Shown piece after piece: positions 44,161 to 57,509 of a DNA stretch of 64,000 nt. Origin of the DNA: Phanerodontia chrysosporium (lineage: Eukaryota; Basidiomycota; Agaricomycetes; Polyporales; Phanerochaetaceae); NCBI GenBank assembly GCA_001910725.1, contig MJGA01000049.1, positions 1 to 64,000 of the forward strand. The letters are read 5' to 3'. Numbering within the stretch: the first letter of the stretch is position 1; each line of letters begins with the position of its first letter. The position numbers and the translations under genes are program-made. Below the pieces are notes generated by a model. It was not told the DNA's origin. It did no database searches and was given only the letters and a program-made list of their open reading frames with translations.

Positions 44161-45954
44161 ACTCAGTCAAGATCTTAGGTGAGGTGCCACTAATGTGAGC
44201 AGCTCATGGTTTTTCTTATATGGAAGAGTATAAATGTCACAATTTGAATTCAGCCTTTTATTTGTGTTTTGGCACTTATGCTTATGAATACAGTATTTGT
44301 CATTCATGGCTCTGATAGATCTATTTCTCTCACTATCAATGATTATGACGTAGTGCTATGTCACATTAGTGATGAATAAATAAATATTATTTTATTATAA
44401 TATTCAATACATAAAAAAGGTAACTGTGTGTATCATATAAATACTGCTCGAATTTACTCAGATCTGACTACAACATACTTTTCAGACGACCCCAGCCTAT
44501 AGCTCTTTCAGTGTTCCTAATATCTGGTGAAACATTCATGGTCATGGATTATCCATGGGGTGGTGTTCCAGATAAATGGCAACTTTGTCTCATACATGAC
44601 AGCAAGCTTCACATCACTGCCAAATTCAAATGAATTGTGATGTTCAATCGAACAGAGTATATTGCACACTATGTTACCATAGACAGCTACAGTGGTGAAG
44701 GGCTATATATTGCCCTTAGCTACAAGTGCGCACCATTTACATAGTGGCAGTACATCCAGTGGCTTTTTGCTTGGAGCATGGGGCAAGTCAATACTCAGAA
44801 CATATGGTGTATTTAACGACCAGGTAAGTTCCACACTTCATATTTTAGCTGAAACACTAATAATGACTTGATTATAGTTGGTGTATACAGCCCTCTACAA
44901 ATGACGATTGCTGCTCGCATAGCACGTGCTGCTGATGTCATAACTGCTAACTCATAATAATTGGTTAAGCCTTCTGTGCATATTTACAAGAATTGATCTC
45001 CTTACCTACCCGTGTTATATGATAGCTGCTTCTTTGCTTTCCAGATGGTGAGTTCCAATTTCATATTGACAGTCAGGATCTTCACTTTATATTCAAATAA
45101 TGGCATGTGAAAAGTAAACTTACACTTGCAGAAAAACATAATGTAATTTTCACAGTTGTTAATCTCAAGCAATAAAAGATGTGATGGCTAATCTAGTCTG
45201 ACTGAAGAAGTATGTGCAATCTTAACACCTTCTCTATTGCATATAGTGTAGTGCTGAAAGTAACTATCATGGCACTGAACTTTGAGCTCATTTCCACCAC
45301 CAGAGTACACTGGCATTTGAAGGAAGTTGTCAAGGTCTTTGTTTACCACATGCTCTTATTATTTGCAAACTTTTTCCCTTTTCATACCCAAGACATTTTC
45401 AGATTGATAATATGATACGTTTTGAACATCTCTGTTTATCTTTGTGAGATCTGGACTCTGTGGCGTACAAGCTCTCATGTTATTGCTTATATCCTTAGTT
45501 CAAATATTGACTTAGGACCTCTCTGTACCCTGTTTACTCTCTGCTTACTCATTACTGCTAAGTTTGTGTAGGCCTAAGCCCCATCATTTCTCTACATCTC
45601 TGATTTCTGAATTTTAGGCAAACACAGTTCTTCGAGGGTGCAGTTCTTAAAGGTTGAAGTCAATTACTGTTCAACACCTAACTCTGCTTCTTCAATCCCC
45701 ATCTCTGCTTTTCCAGTTTGTCTATGTCTCCCATCTTGATAAATGTCCACTTTAGAATCAATAGCCTTATATATCTAATAGATAGAGAAATGTTCTCAAG
45801 ATCTAGCCCAGGCAGCAGCTATACTACACAAATACCATCTGTAGTGGTATTTTCCCCATGAAACAAAGTTTACCTGAGGCCTAAGTATGACATCACAGCC
45901 CGTTAACAGATGGAATTGTTATGCCGTGCACAATGACATCATTGCTCATTCTAT
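44161..45954. other. AT-rich spacer, no gene
   Basis: Strongly AT-rich and rich in stop codons on both strands. No recognisable element; probably deeply decayed mobile DNA or the Helitron 5' region. Confidence 0.45.
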
Positions 45955-48900
45955 TTGGAAACAAATGCAACCATGGCTCACTGGACGATGACATCATCTA
46001 ATGATGATGAAGGACTGGTTGTTGTCATGCACGATTGGCTCTTATTGACCTATATAAATACAAGTAGTGAGGACAGACTTCATACAACAATGACAGAATT
46101 AATACAAACAAGTTCAAGTGCTAAAAGCTGGTCAGAGGATATGTTCAAGCATCAACGAAATGGTCACATAACAGTTGATCTTTTATGGAGGCAGCTTTGT
46201 CTCCGTGGATCACTGGAAGGACTAGAAGATATGGACTACGTTCAATTTACTGCTGTGGTTACAGACAGAGAGATTACTAGATTACCTAAACTAGAGAACC
46301 ATTTGCTGTGTCATATTCCAATACATATTCTGGCACCATACCTGGTATATCATGATTTGAGAGAGGTCACACAGTTTCATGGAATACGACTTGGAGATAG
46401 TTTGCGCACTATTGCCAATATCATGGATGCTATATAAGCTCATCATTGCGGAGTAAGTTGCAGTAAATTGGTGTATATCTTTGAAAGACCAGTTGTGAGT
46501 AGGATCAATCCTTGGAAAGCAGTAGCCACATCTTCTGCAAATGATCAGATACATTCAGATGATGCCAATAAAAATGCACCTATCAATGCTGGAATATCAG
46601 ATGCCAATTCAATATCCTGTCAGAGTCAAGAAATCCCTTACGTTGCAAATTGGAATACATGCACCACAAAATCTGTGTTCCCTCCAAGGCCATTGAGGAA
46701 GCGTGAGATTGGAGCTATTATATCTGAATGGGCAAAAGCCATAACAATTGATGCTTTGCGTGAATGTGCATGTGCAGTGTGTGCTCAGCTGTGCCCAGTG
46801 CAGCAGCTGCAGAATGTTCCAGTAGAGAATAACTGTTAATGCAAACCATTAGAAGCACATGCATCATATGTAACTCGAGGGGTAACCAGACATGATGGTG
46901 TAAATATCATTCTCTGTCATGCAGGATTAATAACCAATTCGAATGGTACACCTATGGCTAGAGTTTGTGATGAGTGTATACAGTCTCTGCGGAATGGAAC
47001 ATTACCTATTATGTCACAGGCAAATGGGTTGTGGATTGGAGAAATTCCTAGTGTGCTACAGCGGCTTTCTTTTGTAGATAAAATGATGATTGCTCGATAT
47101 CGACACAATGCATGTGTTGTGCAGATGAGTAAAGGGCAAAAGAAGCTACGTGCTAATGCAGTGGTTCATGAACAGTCAGTCTATAAATTTTATGACCATT
47201 TACCACCTCTGCGACGTGAGCTAGAGTGTTGTCTAGCTATTGTCTTCATCGGAAGTTCGGAGCCTACCACTGAGGATCTCAAGCGTACACTACTATTGGT
47301 CTGAAAACAAGCTGTAATGAATGCCCTGCACTGGTTACGAGAACATCATTCAGATTATGCTGACATTATAATTAGTCAACAAAATTTGAATAAGTATGAG
47401 GAGAATGAACCTCCTGTGAAGATTATTCATGGACAAAGTGGATCAAATGATGGTGAGCTCTCCCTAGCAGTTTATGTGAGGTCAAATCAATTGCACAATG
47501 GTATAGATAATGAGGAGTGTCCTTTCACAGTGCATGGATTGACTGCTAATGTGTTAGGTGGATTCACCAAGACTGCCAAAGTAGCAGAAGCCCTGAAGCA
47601 TATGCAATCTGGAGGCAAGGCTTTGGCATATGGACATAGTTCTGAGGCAAAGTTACTGTTCCATAATGTGAAACTATATCCTGGAATGTTCCCTTGGTGG
47701 TTTCCCTATAGCTTGGGAGGTTCTGAGAACAATCTGATGACAAAACCTGTGGGTAGACAAAGACACATACAATACTTGTTGAATTGTTATGATTGGAGGT
47801 TCCAGGTAGATGAATACTTCGTTTTCGTAGCATATAGCCAAGAGCAGATCCGAGAAAGCAGTCGAGCCGGGTATATCCTGACAGAATAGAAAAATTTCTG
47901 TACTGTAGCAGATACTGTTCTATGACTTAATGTGAGTATGCTCGATCATATTATTGAGTGAGGAAAGAAGCAAGGGTACATACGCCTAGATCAACAGACA
48001 GATGATGAGCGACAATGTCTGGATTTGATTCACCTGATAGACCATATAGCAGGGCACGTTCCTGGTTCAAACACAAGAAAGAAGTATTAGCAGAACAAGA
48101 TTAGGTCACTGATCATGGAGAAAGGTGTATCATCATTTTTCATTACATTCTCGCCTGCTGATATAAAAAGTCGAATTTGTCTGTATTTTTGTGGCCAGCA
48201 GATTTATCTGGAGGATTTGAACTTGCTGCTGCCCAATGCAGGTGAACGCCTGAGGGCTATTGCATGGAATCCAGTGGCGTGCGCAAGATTCTTTGATTTA
48301 ATGGTGCAATTATTTGTCAGGGTTGTTTTACAGTTTGGAAGAGGTCGTGATAGGTTATTTGGGCCAGTTGAGGCATATTATGGAACTGTAGAGAGTCAAG
48401 GTCGCCTTACTCTTCATCTCCACTTGCTGTTATGGATTAAGGGCTCTTTTAGTCCCCAACAGATTCGGGACAAGATGCTGAGTGATGATACAAGTTTCAG
48501 AGATGCTATAATTGAATGGCTGGAAGCTTGGCACCAGGGACAGTTCAGTACTGTAACAATGGAAGAGGTTCAAAAGAACATGCATTACGAATCACCAGAA
48601 GGAGCGTTCAATGATGAAGACGACTGAAGGGAAATGGACATCAAAAAGCAATCTTCAAACTACATTGATCCCACGACAACATTGCCAACTGTTCCTCTTG
48701 TATTCGAGACAGATGAGGATGTTGATGGGTAGTTCCAGGATATGCTAGAAGTGTCAGATCAAATAGTCTTCTTGTCTAATAGACATGATCGTCGTCATTT
48801 GTATAGATGCAAGAGAAAGGATGGAGTATGTCGTGCTAGATTTCCAAGGGAGATACGCCCCAAAACAATTGTTGAAAGTTCTAGTGGAGTGCTGAGACTT

Positions 48901-49323
48901 CACAAGGGTGAAGAATGGATCAATACCTTCTCAGCACCTCTGAGCTATCTCTTGCAATGTAATACAGATGTAACATGTCTGTTGTCTGAAACACAGGTGC
49001 ATGCAGTTATTGCATATGTGACGGACTACATTACAAAAATTGGTTTGAGTACGTACACAATATTTGAAAGCGTGCGAACAGTGATGAGTACTCACATGGA
49101 GGCGACCCTTGAGTATAAGGATCGTGAGCTAGCTACACGAAAGCTGTTGGTGCAGATGGTGAATGCGCTGAGTGCCAGATTAGAAACAGGAGGGCCTATG
49201 ATATGCAGCTACTTATTTGGATTTCCTGATCATTATACAAATGAGATGTTTAAGAGTGTCTACTTGCAGTCTTTCATATCTGTTGTGGATCAATTCTGGA
49301 ATGAGAGTCAGGAGGTTAGGTGA
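45955..49323 (+). pseudogene. Helitron Rep (HUH endonuclease) portion, nonsense-riddled
   Basis: N-terminal blocks at 45955-46437, 46468-46839 and 46954-47889 are followed by the Rep core. At 48115-48627 the core has FFITFSPADIKSRICLYF and the HUH signature in GRLTLHLHLLLWIKG. At 48742-49323 it has the two-tyrosine motif in AYVTDYITK. Stops interrupt the reading, including TGA at 47302-47304 where relatives have Arg and TAGs after ILTE (47887) and after DEDVDG (48730). Probably no functional product; the domain order is still clear. Confidence 0.8.
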
Positions 49324-49530
49324 ACTGGATAGGCTGAAGGGGAAGATTTGCAAGAGAAGCAAACAGATGAGATTGTGAGAATAGAGAAGACAGAAGTTGG
49401 AATAGTGGAGCATAGTAGAGTGAACAACTACCTGTTTCAACCACAGGAAATGGAGGGTTGGACTTTATACGACTACCTGCGATGAACCATAGTACGACTG
49501 TTAACTCAAGCACAGAAAAGCCTAATAGCG

Positions 49531-52393
49531 TTGTCACATACTCAAGCTAGAGTGATGAATGCAAGTCATGAGCATAGTAATTCCTCTTGGGCATTCACCA
49601 TAGCTGACGATGATGGAAGTTTGAATCTTGATAAAGAGAATGAGATGCCAAAGCAAAAGTTCTCCTCAATTTTTAGTAATTTTGTTCTTGGATCGGGACA
49701 TCCATTGAGAGCTACGCACGGTGTCTTCACTTTACGGGTTCCCTGGACTTTTGTTTTGAATTCCCTGAAAGCAGGTATACCACGACGGGACCATGGAGAT
49801 AGAGAGAAGTATTGCAAAGTGATGTTGGCTATTTTTTCTCCAGGAGGATGGAGGCGTGGGTCGAAGCTTAAGGCAATAGGAGAGAGTTGGAGTGCGGCCT
49901 TTGACAGAACGGTGTTCATGGACAGGCACAGAAAAGTAATGGATAACATGAACGTAATATATGAATGTAAGGATGCACGGGACGATTTCGCTGCACAGTG
50001 TAGACTTCAAGGCCACGGGCTGCTGGACTGTGATCATATCTTCGGAAACGAAGCCAATGACCCTATTCAGGACAATTTTGACACATAAGCAGAAGCTCTG
50101 GACACAGGTGGTGAATACGAGATTGAGATTGCTGAGGATTATATTGGGACGCGTACCAAGGTCCACATGTCCAAAGTTGAGGAGATGATGTCCATTATGT
50201 GAAGGTTAGAGGAAGAAGGCCGGAGACATGGACTTATTCCAGTATTGGAGCAAAAACACGTGCTCTAGCCTGTAGACAGAGGAGGTAAGATGGCGGAATA
50301 TTGGAGACAGTTAGTTGAATGTGCTCGACATGCCGTACTGGAAGAATGGAGAGGTTGTGGCACAGGCAGAGCATTACAACTACCGAGAGTTGCTAGCGGT
50401 GCAAATCAATCAAGGACTACAAACAAATATGAGGGGATTGTAAAAATAGTTACGCTCAACGAAGAGCCTAGTTCAGATATAATAGGCATTGATCCATGTA
50501 AGCAAAATGCCGGTCTAGGCACTCACATGCTTGACATCGCGAATGCGTGTACTCTGAACACAGGGCCAATACATGCCTTTGGAATCATTGCAGCTCAGAT
50601 GACCAGTTCAAAGTCTCATACCGACTCTTTGCTAATGTTCTTAGGGGGAAAAGGAGAGACAGGTAAGTCACAGGTCATTAAAACTTTGAAGTGCTATTTC
50701 GAGCAGAGAGGAGAGGAGGGCCGTTTCAAAATTCTGGCTCCAACTGGCTCAGCAGCTTGTAATGTGAATCGTTCGATTTACCATTCAGCCTTGGTTTTTG
50801 GAACGAGAGGTAAGGCCCCGGGTAAAATTAATGTGGCAAAAAAGTTTTGAGAGAATGGCTAGGGTGGATCTCATATTTATAGATGAGCTGTCCATAATAT
50901 CATGCTCAGACTTGCTTAGAATCAGTGTACAACTCTGCAAGGCATTTGGGCGAGAAGATGTACCGTTCGAAGAAAAGAACATCATTCTTGCAGGTGATTT
51001 CGCACAACTGCTACCTGCAGGGCTAGACCAGATGCCACTCTATAGTAGCGCTGTAGTAGCAAATGGGCCAGGATTGACAGATCACAGTCAGCGGAATCTC
51101 ATGGGTAAGCTTCTGTGGCAGCGTTTCACGACAATTGTCATTCTATGACAAAATATGAGACAAAGAGGGGTAAGCAAAAAAGAGGAGATATTTTGTACTG
51201 CATTGGAAAATATGAGATACGGTGCATGTACCACAGAAGATAAACACATCCTCAAGAGCCGTGTTAGCAATGGCCAGCTTAACTAGCCTCATATGAATCA
51301 AGCACAGTTTCATGGGGTGTCGATCATAACAACATTCAATACACATCGTGATGCTATAAACGAAGTGTCTAGCCATGCATTCGCTAGAGAATGTAGCCTG
51401 GAACTCACTGAATTTCATGCCGTTGATTGGTTAACTTCGCCCAAGGAAGGAAACTCTGTAGCAGGGGCGTAAAAGTGGCGAACACAAGCTTACGACCCCC
51501 TGCGTAAGAGTGAATGTCTTCCGTTGTCATTGCAAGCATATGTGCAGAAATTATCTCCAGCGCTGACAAATCATTGTGCTGGTGTGCTAAGACTCTGTTA
51601 CAGAATGCCTGTGATATTGAAGAATAACGATGCCACCGAGTTGTCGATTACGAATGGTGCAAAGGGTGAGGTGGTTGGCTGGGATTACGTTACTAATCAC
51701 CATGATAATAAAGCTCTGCACACTTTGTTTGTGAAACTTTAGTCACCTGCTTCATCCCTGGCATTAATGGATTTGCCGGAAAACGTAATGCCGGTGCCGT
51801 ATAACCGTACGAGAGTATCGTGCTTATTACAAGATGACAGATTACTGCACATGAAGAGGGAGCAAGTCCGAGTGTTGCCGAACTTTGCTATGACAGATTA
51901 TTGTTCCCAAGGACGGACAAGAGAGAACAATGTCGTGGATCTGAGATACTCGAGAACTCGCCAGGCGTTCTATACTGCATTGTCACGCGGTGCGAGCCTC
52001 GAAGGAACACTTATTATACAAGATTTTGACGACGTGAGAATTATATCCAGAATAAAACCTGACTTGAAAAGAGAGTTTCGCGAGCTTGAGATTCTCGATG
52101 ATATCACCAGGTTACAGTTTGAGGGAGGTCTGCCTACCAGTGTCAGAGGAACTTTGCACAGAGATCTAGTTATTGCTTACCAGGGCTGGAGAGGAATTTG
52201 TTATGTTCCGGGTCTGGTGCATCCAGCAATAGATTGGTCGACAGAGGACACATCTGAACTTGATCCCAGGTTGTACTCACAGGTATGGCGGAAACCTCGT
52301 ACTGGTGGGGCGCTCAAACGTAAACATGATAAGGTGAGCCAAGAGCACAAACGTCGCAAGATACACAATCTAGATGGAGAATGGGTATGTTAG
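49531..52393 (+). pseudogene. Helitron Pif1-like helicase portion, nonsense-riddled
   Basis: 49531-50088 precedes the helicase. The helicase has Walker A as GGKGETGKSQ (50646), ILAPTGSAACNV, Walker B as FIDELSII (50876), AGDFAQLLPAG, then a decayed gap at 51150-51520. It continues with LRLCYRMPVILKNND, DYCSQGRTRENN and the superfamily 1 end motif YTALSRGASLEGTLI. Walker A differs from the usual GGAGTGKS. One reading-frame shift lies at about 50810-50850. The protein is clearly dead as read. Confidence 0.8.
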
Positions 52394-52999
52394 GTTTGCA
52401 AGCCATCTCTCGCTTCCTGATAGCCACACACGTCAATGGCTGTCTGATAAGCCGAAATTACAGAGCGTCTTCAATATCTACTTAGGGGAGCATATGCATA
52501 GTCGTATCTTTTTCACAGCACAAAAGAGAGGTAGATACTGGTGAATAGAGGAATCACCTACAGATTTGTGGACGACTACTCCATGCTATGCTTATGCGTA
52601 TCTCGCCTTAGTATCAAAGATACTGTCGTGAAGCAATGCACATTCAGTGATCAGTCATGTACAGTGGTAAGAAATGATTGAAGGCCAAGAGAGAACATGG
52701 CTACTTGCAGTAAAATAAATATAAGGAAAAATTGAGGTGTGAGGATACATGGATCATCATAGAGCAGCGAAATACATATCTGTGAATTCAGATGTACACC
52801 GCTCTGATGAGCTATTGCAGGAATGTGAGTGCAAAGCATGATTATATACGTTGCTATTGTTCAACTCGCCAGTCAGCGGTTGAGCTACCTACTGCAGAAT
52901 ACTGTGTTGAGCTCACGCAAGTCGTTCACGCTGTGGATAGAAAGGGTTTTAGTGAGTAAGCCACGTTATTGCCGACCTGGAAAATTTAGTTAAAAGTGC
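52394..52999. other. Spacer, possible Helitron 3' region
   Basis: Traces of further Helitron coding may remain to about 52680. No convincing 3' hairpin followed by CTRR was found. The last base (53000) starts the hAT-2 target duplication. Confidence 0.35.
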
Positions 53000-53007
53000 A
53001 TTGCAGG

Positions 53008-55732
53008 TAGTGTAGGGGGCAAAATTAATTTGTCATGTTTTGCCAGGCAAAATAGCAAAATGCGGCAGAAATCTATTGGGCACTAAAGTGACACACCATT
53101 CTGAGCCATGAGCAGAGTGACGTCCCACAACTTATCCGCCTTGTCCATGATGACATTCACCTGCTCTGCATACGATGCCGGCACCTAACCCTTTTTGACC
53201 CTCTCATACTTATCAAAGTCGTATACCTTGCCTTCAAGAACCTCCTGGTCATTCACTTCTGCAAGCTCCTCCCTCTTCTTCTCCCCCCAAAAGCATTCAA
53301 ATTTGGCTTCGAACTTGTCCAACAACATGGATTCGGGATCCTCAGGTGCAGAGTCAGTGGAGTCCTCATTGGACAATGGAGAAAGGTACGTCCAGTTCTG
53401 CTTGAGGCTCTCTGCGACATCTAGATTAATTCCGTATTCAGGATGGGTGTGCATGTGTGCATGCTTCCGTTGTGGGGATTTCCCACCGTTCACAAGGCAC
53501 GCCTCGGTTCAAAGCTTGAACAAGAGGTTCGTGCATATCTTGCCCAGTGCTTCAAACGTTTACACTGATAGCTGACACCGCTACACAAACTGGACACCGC
53601 CGAGAGCTGAGAAGAGTCGTTCCACTTCTGTAGAGTGAGGGACAATGGTGAAGAGGGCGATTACGAGGGCTCTGATTGGGTGCATGGAATTGTCAACTGA
53701 TAGCTGTTCCCACCATTCATGATCGTCCCATAGGGCGCCGCTGAAGACACCCTTGCCAGAGTAATACTCCCGCATGTTGTTGATGAGCCGCCTAGCCCTC
53801 AACTTGTCCCAGCCCCATTTCCTTGCCAACTCCAGGCCAACTTTGATCATAAACTCAACTGAGTGACTGCTTGTGACCCGGCTGACAGCAAGCTTGCAGC
53901 AAAGCGAATGGAGGAAGAGGGCGAGCGAGTGCAGGTGTGTGTTCATATTGTGGAAGCGTTTGTTAAAGACTGACCGCGCATGCATGTAGAATCTGTGGTC
54001 ATCATCTTCAGAGTCCAGCGGGAGTTTGGCGAGGTCGCGGGCTACCTGAATAAGCTCCAGCATGCAGTCTGCAAGGGTCGCCTCTCGGGACTCGACATTC
54101 CCGATAGCATCCACGATCGGCTTCGTTGCCTTGATGAGCAGGTTAAGCAGCTGCCAGTACCTCTCAGTATGTAGCACAATCCGGACAATTTCTGGTGTGA
54201 CAAGGGTAAGTCCATTGGTCTTCTTTTGCACATCGAGGCAGGTGCAGGTTGTTACAAGTACATCTCTGAGGGCTTGTCAATGGATGTCTAGCAACAAGTA
54301 TGGTAGATAAGACCCACCTGTAACTCTGTACGCTAAGTGCTTGTAGAATAAGAGCATACCATCGTGACTTGCAGTTCTGCTTGAGAGTGCAACGGACGCC
54401 ATTTTGCTTTGCTCATCTGTCAAGCTGCCCACTCCAGTAATGGGATCTGTTGAAGAATGAGACGATCTTCATTGTCTGGGTGATGTTCTATTTCATAACA
54501 GGATAGCTGCATATCTCGCCGATAATATTTCTAAGTGCATGTAGGAAGCAGGTGCAGTAATACCAGTACTCACCACGATCCATGGAAACTTCTCCTCAAA
54601 TTTATGTCACATCGGAACCATAGTGGTTGGGCTGTCAGTGGTGATGGCAATGAACTGACACCCCTTCTCGAGCCCTTGCTTCTGCAACACCTTCATTTCA
54701 GATTCAAAGATATTCTCCGCTGTCGCGCGCACACCCGTCAAGTCATCGAGACTGAATACACTGGGGTATTGATTCACTTCCGCAGCGACACAACCATACA
54801 GCTCACGCTTCGTACGGTCCTCCCAGCCGTCAAGCAGAAGGGTCAGGAAGGTGTGCTTTTCGAGACGATCCTACTGTTCGAGTTCTACACTAGTAAGTTC
54901 TGAGTTGAGGATGCGATGAGACAGGACATATCGGCTTGGCTGCATGTATGATGGGCAGATGATATTCGTGAACTTGGAGAAATATTTGCCCTCGGTAGCG
55001 CGAAATGATATATTGGCATGTACAAGCTATCTGGAAAACTATCAGGTACATCTGCTACTGATGGGCAATGTACATACCAAAACAGTGTGAGATCTGCCAC
55101 TGACTGTTGCGCCGGTGTGAGAGCCTGGTTGACATATTTATCGAGCGTAGTTCCACGCTTCTTCTTCTGCGCTTCGATTGGCGTGCCCACGTCATTGTCC
55201 GATATTGTGATGGGTGAGCTGGAGGAACCATCTTCGTAGCTTGAGGTAGTAGTCCCGGGGGTCCTTGTGGACTTGAAGGAGCTCTTCCTTGCCTGCCTGC
55301 CCTTGCCCATCAGGTACTGCAATGCACATACACGGACATGCTGTGGCGCCTCAGGGTACTTTTCGGCATTGCTGAGATACTTCGCAAGGGCATCATCGTG
55401 ATGTTCAAGTTCCGTTCCGCAATGGTCACAGCTGTAGTAATATCGGTTTGATTTGTTTGCCACCTGTTCGAGACAAGTGAAGTTGTCGGTAACTAATGCC
55501 GCAGGCGGGCAGCCGCACTGGAGACCCATGTGAGGAAAACGCAGAATAGGACAGTGGATAAGGAAGCAAATTTTGTGTCGAACACTCAGTTTCGCTGCCA
55601 TAACATCACATATCTGGTAAATACTATATCTGGATTCTGCCACTTTTTGCTGAACCCTGTTAGTTTTTGCCATTCTGCCACCCTCGGCAATTGCCATTCT
55701 GGCAAAACGGCACATGTTTGCCAACCACACTA
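53008..55732 (-). mobile_element. hAT-2: complete hAT transposon with TIRs and 8-bp TSD
   Basis: The left end TAGTGTAGGGGGCAAA (53008-53023) and the reverse complement of the right end TAGTGTGGTTGGCAAA (55717-55732) match at 13 of 16 positions. Perfect 8-bp duplications ATTGCAGG flank it at 53000-53007 and 55733-55740. Length 2725 bp. Subterminal words GGCAAA/TTTTGCC recur near both ends. The transposase lies on -. It belongs to a different hAT subgroup from hAT-1. Confidence 0.93.
53172..55602 (-). pseudogene. hAT-2 transposase, nonsense mutations
   Basis: A likely start near 55602 (MAAKLSVRHK) leads to a BED-type zinc finger (YYYSCDHCGTELEHHDDALA) and a Ser-rich linker with YLMGKGRQARKSS and KKKRGTTLDKYVNQAL. 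The catalytic part (VLQKQGLEKGCQFIAITTD) meets a TGA after TTMVPM, where relatives carry Arg. The C-terminus keeps the dimerisation motif MHPIRALVIALFTIVPHSTE then VERLFSALGGVQ (about 53590-53690). After another break comes the acidic tail DQEVLEGKVYDFDKYERVKK, typical of the agaricomycete group. Several stops make it non-autonomous. Confidence 0.85.
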
Positions 55733-55740
55733 ATTGCAGG

Positions 55741-57509
55741 GACACAATATTGAAGCCATTGACAACTGCATTGCATACTGTACTCATTGCATGGGGGTAA
55801 CTTCTTCCCTACAGCGATCAAGAACACGCTTACAGCAGTAATGTTAATGCGACTACATAGCCCAAAAGTCTTCTGCTTGAAGATTCTGCAAAGAATACTG
55901 TTAACCTCGACCGCGAAAGCATTGTGATGAGCTTCAAAGGCTGATGATGTACGTTATCTCAGCCGATGACATTCTCATGAAAAACTGTCCGCTCACTGCT
56001 TTTGGCTCTTCTCGGGCATGGAATCGATGTGCTTGCGGCGAAGGAGGCAGATCTTGAGCTCCGTCACCGCACGCATGTTCGTGTTGTTCATCTCCAACGT
56101 GAGCTCATCTGAAAGATGAAACATTTGTGACAGCGCTCGCGTGATCACTGTGCTTGAGCCGCAGGTTCTGATACACGTGCAGCAGCGACACAATCTGCGG
56201 AGGTCAAGACGGTCATGGAAGAAGTTTACGAAAATCGCGACATCGTTGATTGCCATTGCAGTACTTGGTGTGCAGTGATACAGCTATCAAAGGACAAAGT
56301 TAGGTATAAATGAAAAGAGTGCGCATTGCAATTGTACGTACAAGTGTGGAATGGCAACATACCGAACCTCGTATTAACTGGCTCACATCTTTTGCACACT
56401 ACTGTCTACCACGTAGTAGTGCTATGTGAGAGTTTCACCCCATACGCTGCGCAAAGTCAATTAGCTGGAGTTGAAACCTGGCTAGCATGGGAAATATGGA
56501 TGGACAATGTTACATGCTATAAAATATGTGCTAGCGCTCATTCATGCCATCCATGTTGTCCTTTCTGGGCATCGACAAAGGGCTTGAGATCTTGATCAGG
56601 ATCTTCGAGCACCATGAATAGCTCAGTGTGCCACACCTGTGGTTGGCTACGCATGATAATCATATCCGATGACGACCTGCTGGGCGTAGTTCTTGATGCC
56701 GTCGAGACCAACAATCAGGTCGATAGACCTATTTGCATGCTATGGTAAGGGGTGGGGCGTCAGGATCCACATCGACGACAGTAAAGTTGAGCTGAAGGGT
56801 CCTGTTCGATGAGCCGAAGTCAAAGAGGGTCTGTCATACTTCTCCATCTTATCGTTCTACTTAGTATAGCTGATGCGCTCACCCGTGTTTTACTGTCAGT
56901 TGTTTATATTCAAGGACAGTCCATACAGTTGTGGAATGGACTTACATCAGGTAGCGTGGGCATTCGTAGACAGTCAGAAACACAGCCATGTTTACTACTT
57001 TTTTGCGTGCTATACCAGGATTTCTTCACGTCTCTTATGTCGTCTTATTCAGAAGGGGATAAGATCTTGCTGTATGCACCAGACAGCACTATATTAAGAT
57101 CGACAAGGTGTTGAACAGCACATGAAGGATCACTCACTATTTTTGATCACCTTGATCCGGAACACATCCTCGAATTATCATCTTTCCCTCTGATCCCATA
57201 TGCCTTGCAAATCAGGTGTTTTGCTGGTGCAGACATGCGCAGTAGCAACGCTGTCATGTTCGGTTTCATATCAGGAGGACGATGTAGGCGACGGGAATGA
57301 GGTCTACAATGGATTTGGGTAGTAGCTATAGAGAGGCTATCATTGCATCAGAAGTGGGCTAGGCGACAGGTGATTGTGACGAACTGGTATACTGTTCGTT
57401 CTTGAGACTACGAATCCCAAAAGAAGGTACTTTGGTATAGTGCGATATCGGTAATAGCGTTATAGCTAGCAAGAGAGCCTTAGCAATGTGATATTGATGA
57501 AGACCCAAC
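55741..57509 (-). other. Decayed coding traces of unknown origin
   Basis: On -, short readable blocks such as RTLQLNFTVVDVDPDAPPL (near 56790), SIDLIVGLDGIKNYAQQVVI (near 56700) and WHTELFMVLEDPDQDLKPFV (near 56610) look like exons of one protein with stops between. A basic 87-codon frame lies at 55993-56256. I do not recognise the protein. Confidence 0.3.

Larger units (their letters stand above)
45955..52393 (+). mobile_element. Decayed Helitron encoding a Rep/helicase (RepHel)
   Basis: Collinear fragments of one RepHel protein lie on + from the N-terminal segment (HILAPYLVYHDLREVTQFHG) through Rep to a Pif1-type helicase, split by many stops and some shifts. The order and spacing match agaricomycete Helitrons. 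Neither the 5' TC nor the 3' hairpin-CTRR end could be fixed by eye, so the element may extend beyond these coordinates. Confidence 0.8.

Noticed and set aside
52700..53007. Helitron 3' terminus
   Set aside because: CTRR-like tetranucleotides occur, but none is preceded by a convincing 16-20 bp hairpin and followed by T.
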